From UBA8752 sp002172485 (lineage in GTDB: Bacteria; Bacteroidota; Bacteroidia; Flavobacteriales_D; Sanyastnellaceae), in contig JBELJZ010000029.1 in assembly GCA_042089915.1 (NCBI GenBank), positions 1 to 19,801 of the forward strand: 19,801 nucleotides of DNA. Direction: 5' to 3'. The translations under genes were made by a program, and so were the position numbers. The notes under the pieces were generated by a model. The model saw only the letters and a list, made by a program, of their open reading frames with translations. It was not told where the DNA came from and did no database searches. Positions 6,821 to 12,990 of the stretch are shown here, piece by piece (position 1 is the first letter of the stretch; every line of letters begins with the position of its first letter).

Positions 6821-7564
6821 AAACCGATGTTCTTACGTTGTTCAATTCCATCCACTTCGAAAGGCTGGAGTTTCCAAAAACTTTTCCCACCATTGTCTTG
6901 TCAGCGACGGCAATACACCAGGCAACTGGTGGCTTGATGGAAGGGCAACCAACCACCGTCCGAACATGTGGGGCGACCCCATGAGCGCACTGCTTCGCAG
7001 AATCTGACCGGCACCGCGAAGGCGATGTCGAATGCCGCCCTCAGCGACGACAGCATCCTGAGAATGGATGGGGCCTTGTGCTCGACGAAACGTGTTTCGT
7101 CCTGGATTCAAAGAGGACCACCCACCGCCGGCTTCGGCCGGGGTTGCACAGCAACCAGGGTGCCGACCTGCGAAGGCCGGTCCTTCCTTCGGGAAGCGGA
7201 ATGGGATGGCCACCGATTCATCGGGGCCATGCGGAAGGCCGAACATCGAAAGATGGGGAGCCGACATCCTAGGGCGATTTCGTCTCGGGATGGAGCCGAC
7301 GGAAAATGGGATGTGATTGCCGCAAGGCAAGCGGCCCCTGATGCTTGGAACGGACAATGCAAATTGTTCGTTTGACCTCGCCGAGTAATCGGAGAGATCG
7401 AGATGGCCACGGCCGTCCGAGTGCAACAGGGACTACCGCATGGTTCAGGCCAAATCACATTTCAGAAACCTGAGGTATTCGGGGCGCCGTCAAAGGCGCA
7501 GCACAGGACGCCCCCCCGTTTCCTGTGAGCAGCCACACCAGTCGGTGGTGTCTGCCCGACAGAG

Positions 7565-7613
7565 TCCGCACCAGAAGGAGACGCTCAGGCCCTCCGGAAG
7601 GTGCGGATTTTCT
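7565..7613 (+). terminator. candidate terminator of the structured RNA
   Basis: TCCGCACC (7565-7572) pairs exactly with GGTGCGGA (7600-7607). An inner GGAG/CTCC helix (7577-7580 with 7592-7595) lies between. TTTTCT follows at 7608-7613. The stem is longer than a typical terminator, so this could also be just another hairpin of the array. Confidence 0.45.
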
Positions 7614-7614
7614 G

Positions 7615-7652
7615 CTTTCAGGCGCGGCGCCTGAAGGACACATTCTCCTTCA
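7615..7652. other. overlapping, mutually exclusive hairpins
   Basis: A 19-base inverted repeat at 7617-7635 (9-base arms around one G, extendable to 7615-7637) shares its right arm with a second hairpin, TGAAGGA (7632-7638) / TCCTTCA (7646-7652). Both cannot form at once. They lie between the end of the candidate RNA and the 3' end of the opposing heme-protein gene. Confidence 0.45.
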
Positions 7653-7672
7653 AATTCGATGGCAACCCGACT

Positions 7673-8125
7673 TCAGTCGGCCAAATGCCGTTTGGCAATC
7701 CGCTCCAGCGGGCCAGGACAGGCCTTCATGTGACATGCCTCACATCCGCCGACCACTGCAGAATAGGTCTCCGAACTGGGGGCAGCATTGAACGCCGCAA
7801 CATGGTGTGCAAACGCTTTCGACAATGCGGTGAAGCCCTCCACCAGCATGCTGCTGTCTGTCGGTGCCAATTGCGTGAAGTCGATGTCGGTGAACTGTGC
7901 CTCCTGCAAAGCCGGATCGCTGTTCTCGACCAAGGTCTTCACGCCCAGCAACTCCGCATCGAGCATCCGCATACTCTCCGCCAGTTCGGAGGTGCGGTTG
8001 GGTTGGGCGGGGGCCAATCGCGGCGTGCTTTGCGGCTCGCACGAGGCATCCCCTCCGGCGCATTGGGCCATCAGCACTGCTGCAACGATGAGCCAGCCGC
8101 TCCCCAACAGTGGACCTCGGGTCAT
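7673..8125 (-). CDS. cytochrome c'-like heme lipoprotein
   Basis: The 150-residue product has a hydrophobic leader ending LMAQC (Cys22), a probable lipobox, so it should be a membrane-anchored periplasmic or surface lipoprotein. The mature part is mostly helical and carries one c-type heme attachment motif, CEACH, near residues 129-133, close to the C-terminus. A four-helix bundle with a C-terminal CxxCH is the layout of cytochrome c'/c556 proteins. These bind a single heme c and take part in electron transfer or in gas (NO, CO) binding. The ATG at 8125 overlaps the stop of the upstream DUF4920-type gene by 4 bases, so the two are co-translated. The stop codon lies in the loop of a small hairpin (7667-7680). 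The heme ligand other than the CxxCH histidine cannot be assigned. Confidence 0.75.
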   Translation of the reverse strand: MTRGPLLGSGWLIVAAVLMAQCAGGDASCEPQSTPRLAPAQPNRTSELAESMRMLDAELLGVKTLVENSDPALQEAQFTDIDFTQLAPTDSSMLVEGFTALSKAFAHHVAAFNAAPSSETYSAVVGGCEACHMKACPGPLERIAKRHLAD

Positions 8126-8631
8126 TGGTCTTCGATCATCACGCCGGTCGCCGTGAACGCCAGCTTGAGCTTTGGCTCGGTGATGGCGGCGATTTCCTCC
8201 TCCGTGGCGCCAGCATCCTGGGCATAATGCTGAAGATCGGCCACACTAAGGGTGTCATAGAAAGCCTCCCCTTCTACAATCGTCCGCTTGCCTTCGACTC
8301 CTTCGGTCGGCACGAAGAAGCTGTAATCCTGAAAGCGGACAAACACCGTGTCCCGACCGGAAGCCACGTCCATCCAGCATCCTTTCTTGGGACACGTCGC
8401 TGTGATTTCGCCCTCGAAACGGGCCTGCGTACGTCCTTCAAACAGGCTCAAGGCCGTCCTCAGTGCGTGGCCATTCAGCCCGCCAACCGTGTCGATTACC
8501 TCTCCATAAAAGGTCCGGTTGTTCCCCTCATCGGAACCAGGCTGCTCAACGGAACTGCCGCCGGTTGCACATCCGGTCCACACGAGCATGCCCACCACCG
8601 CGGCCACGCTCATCAAGGTCTTCGTCTTCAT
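8122..8631 (-). CDS. DUF4920-type lipoprotein
   Basis: The start is placed at 8631, giving MKTKTLMSVAAVVGMLVWTGC with a lipobox cysteine at residue 21. A start 13 codons upstream at 8670 would put a basic stretch before the signal peptide and is less likely. The 169-residue product contains CPKKGCWMD followed by VRFQDYSFFVP, which I recognise as the core of the Bacteroidota DUF4920 domain. The two cysteines of the CPKKGC motif could bind metal or form a disulfide; this is inference. Its stop overlaps the start of the heme lipoprotein gene (ATGA), linking both to one periplasmic or envelope process. A TATTTTG-like box lies 5-11 bases upstream of the ATG on the minus strand, so the message may be leaderless. 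Confidence 0.75.
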   Translation of the reverse strand: MKTKTLMSVAAVVGMLVWTGCATGGSSVEQPGSDEGNNRTFYGEVIDTVGGLNGHALRTALSLFEGRTQARFEGEITATCPKKGCWMDVASGRDTVFVRFQDYSFFVPTEGVEGKRTIVEGEAFYDTLSVADLQHYAQDAGATEEEIAAITEPKLKLAFTATGVMIEDQ

Positions 8632-8711
8632 GGGGCCAAAATACATTCGGCGCCCCAGAGCCCCCTGCATCTATACCCCATAAGAGTCATGCCTCTGGGC
8701 CTGCCCCAACT

Positions 8712-8730
8712 AAGTGTATTTCGTACACTT
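8712..8730. promoter_or_regulatory. inverted repeat (candidate operator) upstream of the PUL
   Basis: AAGTGTA (8712-8718) and TACACTT (8724-8730) are perfect 7-base inverted repeats around a 5-base spacer, 20 bases before the GH3 start. The right arm overlaps TACACTTG (8724-8731), one mismatch from the TAnnTTTG -7 box. A dimeric regulator bound here would control the whole operon. An RNA hairpin in a leader is the alternative. Confidence 0.55.
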
Positions 8731-8749
8731 GCTGTCCAATTCAAGCGAC

Positions 8750-11029
8750 ATGACACCTTCGATTCGTTTCTCTGCAATGTTGGCGGGCCTGATGGGATTT
8801 TTCGCCGCAGGTTGTTCAGATGCGACCAACACCGCTCCAGAGTCTTCGAAAGACGCCTTCATCGACAGTGTGCTGAGCACGTTGACCCTCGAGGACAAAG
8901 CAGGGGAAATGACCCAGCTCACCCTCGACATGGTCTGCGTGAAGGAGGGCATGAACGTGGATGAGCCCCATCGACTCGACCCCGAGAAACTAAAGCACGT
9001 CCTCGTCGACCTTCGTGTGGGCAGCATTTTGAACTGTGCTGGCCATGCCTACACCCCGGAGAAATGGCACGAGCTCATCGGAGGCATCCAGGACAAAGCG
9101 ACGGAAAAGCCGTCCGGGATCCCCGTGCTCTACGGCATTGACGCCATTCATGGTCCAACATACACCACCGGCGGCGTGCTGGCCCCCCAACAGTTGGGGC
9201 TCGCCGCCACGTGGGACACGGCACTCGTACGGAAGTTCGCCGAAAATGCGGCCCAAGAGGTCTTGGCTTCCGGCATTCCCTGGAACTTCTCTCCGGTCCT
9301 GGACGTCGCCCGTGACGCCCGTTGGCCCCGGTTTTGGGAAACCTTTGGCGAATCCCCACGGCTGGTGACTGACATGGGCGTGGCGATGGTCAAGGGATAC
9401 CAGGAAGGCCCCTCTCCCATCGCGGCCTGCCTCAAACACTACATGGGCTACAGCCGTCCGCTGTCCGGCAAGGACCGCACACCGGCCTGGATTCCCGAGC
9501 GCCAGCTGCGGGAGATTTTCCTCCCGCCCTTCGCCGCAGCCGTTGAAGCCGGCGCCGCCACGGTCATGGTCAACAGCGGCGAAACCAATGGCATCCCCGT
9601 CCATGCCGACCGCCACATCCTCACCGACATCCTGCGGGATGAGCTCGGATTCGAAGGGCTGGTGGTGACCGACTGGGAGGACATCCGGTACCTCTTCAAG
9701 CGCCACAAAGTGGCCGCTGATTACAAGGACGCCATCGAAATGGCCATTCATGCCGGCATTGACATGAGCATGGTGCCGACCGACACGTTATTTCCTGTGC
9801 TGCTTGCCGAACTCGTCCGCGAGGGCCGAATCGCCGAATCCAGACTGGACGAGAGCGTCCGCCGCATCCTCAGCGTCAAATACGACCGTGGCCTGTTCGA
9901 CACCGGTGGAATGCCTCCTTCCATCGAGGACTACCCCGACAAGGCCAGCCTTGAGGGGACCGCGGCGCGAGCCGCCCTCGAGAGCATGACCCTGCTCAAG
10001 AATGAAGGTCAGCACGCCGTCTACCCCGATCAACCCATCCTCCCCATCGGAGGCACGGGACGAATCCTGGTGACGGGCCCTACGGCCAACAGCCTAAATG
10101 CCTTGAACGGTGGATGGACCGGAACCTGGCAAGGCCGAAACCCGAAGTACAACACACCCGGACGCCCCACCGCGGTCGAGTCCATGCGCGAGGTCTTCGG
10201 CGCGGACCGCATTGACCTGGCAGAATTGGACATGGAATTCGGGCAAGCCGACATTGACGCCGTGACACGTTCCCTCCACCCTCGAACGACGCAGTGTGCC
10301 GTGGTATTCCTCGGGGAGATGCCGTATACGGAATTCAAGGGCAACGTCGAGACCATTGAACTTTTCCAGAACCAACAGGACCTCGTGAAGGCCATTCACG
10401 CCACCGACGTGCCCGTCATCGGAGTCTATGTCGGAGGTCGCCCCCGCACCCACTCTGCGATCGAGCCACTCCTCGACGCCTTCCTCATGGCTTACTTGCC
10501 AGGAGACTATGGGGCACGTGCCATTGCTGACGTCCTGAGCGGGGACTTCAATCCCTCCGGCCGTCTGCCTTTTACCTGGCCGCGCCATCCATCCTCGCAC
10601 CTCACCCACGACTGCAAGCACACTGAACTCAACGAAGGCGGATTCAACCCCCAGTACACCTTTGGTTCCGGCCTGTCCTACTCCCCGGTTCAAACCACCA
10701 ACCTGGAAATCCTGACGGGAGAATCAGCCAACATGGGGGACACCGTGACCGTCGAGGTTACGCTCCAGAACACCGGCGACCGCAGCACCACCGAAACCGT
10801 CATCGTCTACTCGCAAGACCGCGTGGCCAGCATCACCCCCTCCGTGGACGAACTCGCGGCCTACAAACAGGTGGTTGTGCCTGCCGGCGCAACCTCCAAG
10901 GTCACCCTCGACGTCCATACTCACAACCTTGGGTTCATTGGACGAAACAACATGTACATCGTGGAGCCTGGGTACTTCGGCCTTCGGATCCAAGACCAGT
11001 TCGCTGAGTTTGAACTCATCGCACCCTGA
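8750..11029 (+). CDS. GH3 beta-glucosidase lipoprotein
   Basis: Family GH3 enzymes remove terminal beta-linked glucose from oligosaccharides. The ATG at 8750 gives a lipoprotein signal MTPSIRFSAMLAGLMGFFAAGC (Cys22 followed by S-D), suggesting export to the surface or periplasm; an ATG at 8714 would add an unnatural polar tail before it. Domains in order: TIM-barrel (about 30-390) with KH at 229-230 and the nucleophile Asp308 in VVTDWEDI; alpha/beta sandwich (about 400-625) with the LLKNEG entry segment; C-terminal fibronectin III-like domain (about 660-759) ending ELIAP. The 759-residue length is normal. It is the first gene of the PUL; its likely substrate is laminari-oligosaccharides released by the GH16 enzyme. 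Fine specificity (beta-1,3, -1,4 or -1,6) cannot be read. Confidence 0.92.
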   Translation: MTPSIRFSAMLAGLMGFFAAGCSDATNTAPESSKDAFIDSVLSTLTLEDKAGEMTQLTLDMVCVKEGMNVDEPHRLDPEKLKHVLVDLRVGSILNCAGHAYTPEKWHELIGGIQDKATEKPSGIPVLYGIDAIHGPTYTTGGVLAPQQLGLAATWDTALVRKFAENAAQEVLASGIPWNFSPVLDVARDARWPRFWETFGESPRLVTDMGVAMVKGYQEGPSPIAACLKHYMGYSRPLSGKDRTPAWIPERQLREIFLPPFAAAVEAGAATVMVNSGETNGIPVHADRHILTDILRDELGFEGLVVTDWEDIRYLFKRHKVAADYKDAIEMAIHAGIDMSMVPTDTLFPVLLAELVREGRIAESRLDESVRRILSVKYDRGLFDTGGMPPSIEDYPDKASLEGTAARAALESMTLLKNEGQHAVYPDQPILPIGGTGRILVTGPTANSLNALNGGWTGTWQGRNPKYNTPGRPTAVESMREVFGADRIDLAELDMEFGQADIDAVTRSLHPRTTQCAVVFLGEMPYTEFKGNVETIELFQNQQDLVKAIHATDVPVIGVYVGGRPRTHSAIEPLLDAFLMAYLPGDYGARAIADVLSGDFNPSGRLPFTWPRHPSSHLTHDCKHTELNEGGFNPQYTFGSGLSYSPVQTTNLEILTGESANMGDTVTVEVTLQNTGDRSTTETVIVYSQDRVASITPSVDELAAYKQVVVPAGATSKVTLDVHTHNLGFIGRNNMYIVEPGYFGLRIQDQFAEFELIAP

Positions 11030-11074
11030 CGAAAACACAACTGAAGCAGAGAACTGAAATCAACACCACACCCG

Positions 11075-12970
11075 ATGAAGCACCTCCCCCTTCTTTTGAT
11101 GACCTGCATGGCATTCTTCCAAATGCAAGCCCAAATGGTCAGCGTCACCTTCAACGTCAATATGGCCAACGAAACCACCTCCCCCGATGGCGTGTACCTC
11201 GCCGGCGGAGAGGACTGGGGTGGTCCAGGAGCCAACAATCCCAATCTCATGACCGATGAAGACGGAGACGACATCTGGACCATCACGGTTGAAGTGGAGT
11301 CCGGGTATACCGGACTTTACACATTTACCAATGGAACATGCGGGGCAGACTGGTCCTGTAAGGAAAACATCGTTGGTCAGCCCTGTGCTGCAGGTGAGTG
11401 GAGCGACCGTGAGTTGGTGAACATCACAGAAGACACCATCATCAACACCTGTTTTGGACAGTGTACTACAGATGGCTCATGCACTGCCACTGGCGGCCCG
11501 GTCGATGTGACCTTTCATGTCGACATGGCCAACGAAAATGTCACGAATACCGTGTATATGGTTGGAGATTGGATCTCATGGAGTGAATGGGCCAACCCCA
11601 TGGAGGACGCTGACGGTGATGGCATCTACACCCTCACGCTGGAGTGCCTGCCTGGAGCGATTCAATGGAAATACCTCATCGATGGCGATTGGGACACCGC
11701 TGAAACATTTGACGGCAGTGAATCCTGCACGACAGCACCCGGTGAATACGTGAATCGCCTGTTGATCGTCGAGGGAAGCGACCCGATTGTGCTGGATGCC
11801 ATTTGCTACAACGGCTGTGATGCATGCGGTGAAGTCACACCCTGCATCGATTCGCTACAGATCGATACCACGATGATGTGCACGACAGAGTGGGCGCCGG
11901 TCTGCGGCTGTGACGGCGTGACCTATGGCAACGAGTGTGAAGCCCAATTCTACGGTGGTGTGACCTCCTGGACCGACGGTGAATGTTCTACCGCGTCGAC
12001 CGTCACCTTCCAGGTCGACATGAGCGAGCAAGACATCCTCGGCCCCATCTACATCACGGGACAAACCATCGACAACTGGGACGGAACGAGCGTCGTGATG
12101 AACGATATTGGAGATGGCATCTATGCAGTCAATGTGGAGCTGGACGCTGGGGATCACGAATTCAAGTTCAACAATGGCGACTGGGACGGAACCGAGAACC
12201 TCGACAGTCAGGAAGACAGCATGTGCACATTGACCACGATTGACGGGGAGGACACTTTTGTCAATCGGATCATCACGATTGCACCCGGTGCTGGCAACGT
12301 CGTGCTGGATCCAATCTGCTTCGAAAGCTGCGAGGAATGTGAGGAGGTCGTGGTGCCCGACACCGAGGTGACCTTCCACGTCGACATGAGCAGTCAAACT
12401 GTGGATGGAGACGTCTACGTCACAGGCCCGACCATCGACAACTGGGAGGGAGAAACCGTCCTCATGAGCGATGCCGACGGTGACAATGTGTACTCGGTCA
12501 CCCTCGATCTGCCGCAGGGCGACCATGAATACAAATTCATGAACGGAAGCTGGAGCGCACCCGAACAGTTGGACGCTCAGGCCGATTCAGCGTGCACCAT
12601 CACCTCGGCAGGCTTCACCAACCGAATCCTGACCATTTCCTCCGAGGATGCCATGGTGCTCGACACCGTGTGCTTCGAGTCCTGTGCACCGTGTCTCATC
12701 AACCATGTCGCAGAACGCAACCCTCTTCAGTTCCGCGTCTTCCCGAGCGTGACCGACGGCGTTCTGACCGTGGCCTTCCCGGCCGCAACGGAAGCCGATG
12801 CCAACCTGGTCGTCCGCGACCTCTCCGGCCGCCAGGTCTGCACCGAGAACTTCAACGCCGGCAGCGTCCAGACGGTCGTTGACCTCGGCAACCAGCCCAA
12901 CGGCTTCTACATCATCCGCGTCAAAAATGGCGCCGCCACGGCCACCGAAACGGTGATTGTCCAACACTGA
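11075..12970 (+). CDS. T9SS-sorted multi-module glycan-binding protein with Kazal domain
   Basis: This 631-residue secreted protein has a signal peptide (1-20, FQMQAQ). Four related beta-sandwich modules lie at about 23-130, 144-250, 308-422 and 431-540. Each starts like VTFHVDM, carries YxxG...W and DGDGIY-type segments, and ends with a cysteine-rich tail. They resemble starch- or AMPK-type glycan-binding modules. Between modules 2 and 3 (257-304) is a Kazal-type protease-inhibitor domain, with six cysteines and PVCGCDGVTYGNEC. The C-terminus (about 550-631) is a T9SS type A sorting domain, so the protein reaches the surface by a route different from the PUL lipoproteins. It lies 45 bases after GH3 and 20 before SusC. 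It probably holds polysaccharide at the surface, as SusE/SusF do; ligand unproven. Confidence 0.8.
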   Translation: MKHLPLLLMTCMAFFQMQAQMVSVTFNVNMANETTSPDGVYLAGGEDWGGPGANNPNLMTDEDGDDIWTITVEVESGYTGLYTFTNGTCGADWSCKENIVGQPCAAGEWSDRELVNITEDTIINTCFGQCTTDGSCTATGGPVDVTFHVDMANENVTNTVYMVGDWISWSEWANPMEDADGDGIYTLTLECLPGAIQWKYLIDGDWDTAETFDGSESCTTAPGEYVNRLLIVEGSDPIVLDAICYNGCDACGEVTPCIDSLQIDTTMMCTTEWAPVCGCDGVTYGNECEAQFYGGVTSWTDGECSTASTVTFQVDMSEQDILGPIYITGQTIDNWDGTSVVMNDIGDGIYAVNVELDAGDHEFKFNNGDWDGTENLDSQEDSMCTLTTIDGEDTFVNRIITIAPGAGNVVLDPICFESCEECEEVVVPDTEVTFHVDMSSQTVDGDVYVTGPTIDNWEGETVLMSDADGDNVYSVTLDLPQGDHEYKFMNGSWSAPEQLDAQADSACTITSAGFTNRILTISSEDAMVLDTVCFESCAPCLINHVAERNPLQFRVFPSVTDGVLTVAFPAATEADANLVVRDLSGRQVCTENFNAGSVQTVVDLGNQPNGFYIIRVKNGAATATETVIVQH

Positions 12971-12990
12971 ATCCAACATTGAACCGCACC

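Larger units (their letters stand above)
6792..7613 (+). ncRNA. candidate large structured noncoding RNA, unknown family
   Basis: No credible protein is encoded on either strand, but the region folds into a near-continuous chain of short stem-loops from about 6916. Clear ones (positions, pairs, loop): 6916-6931 (6, GCAA), 7084-7101 (7, CGTG), 7128-7141 (5, TTCG), 7142-7156 (6, ACA), 7183-7196 (5, TTCG), 7206-7230 (10 with one bulged A, TTCA), 7265-7292 (11 of 12, ATTT), 7317-7330 (5, GCAA), 7351-7370 (8, GCAA), 7398-7420 (9 with one bulged A, CACG), 7502-7527 (7), 7535-7551 (6), 7565-7607 (8+4). GNRA and UUCG loops occur only in plus-strand orientation, and most wobble pairs are G-U in that orientation. 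The 5' end is set by the candidate promoter at 6757-6786 and the 3' end by the hairpin at 7565-7607 plus its T-run. RNase P RNA, tmRNA and group II domain V signatures were looked for and not seen. Confidence 0.5.

Noticed and set aside
6968..7375. Plus-strand open frame of 135 codons in the hairpin-rich region
   Set aside because: It overlaps the minus-strand frame, has no recognisable domain or upstream signal, and contains at least eight perfect hairpins, which is not expected of coding sequence.
6842..7426. Minus-strand open frame of 194 codons in the hairpin-rich region
   Set aside because: Its composition (rich in Arg, Pro, Ser, Gly and His) is unlike the acidic proteins of this genome. 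It has no domain or signal peptide, and the frame runs through many perfect stem-loops better explained as RNA structure.
6916..7652. CRISPR array or integron attC array
   Set aside because: The stem-loops differ from one another in sequence and spacing. There is no regular repeat/spacer pattern, no cas or integrase gene, and no conserved attC core sites flanking cassettes.
6785..7672. tmRNA, RNase P RNA or group II intron
   Set aside because: I looked for the RNase P GAGGAAAGUC-type core, the tmRNA ends and tag, and a domain V with an AGC triad on both strands and found none. A covariance-model search would be decisive.
8714..8749. Upstream ATG for the GH3 gene
   Set aside because: It lies inside the inverted repeat and would put a polar 12-residue tail before a typical lipoprotein signal that begins at the ATG at 8750.
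12979..12990. TTG start for SusC four codons upstream of the ATG
   Set aside because: The ATG at 12991 gives a standard signal peptide, and the extra residues add nothing. The TTG remains possible but is not preferred.
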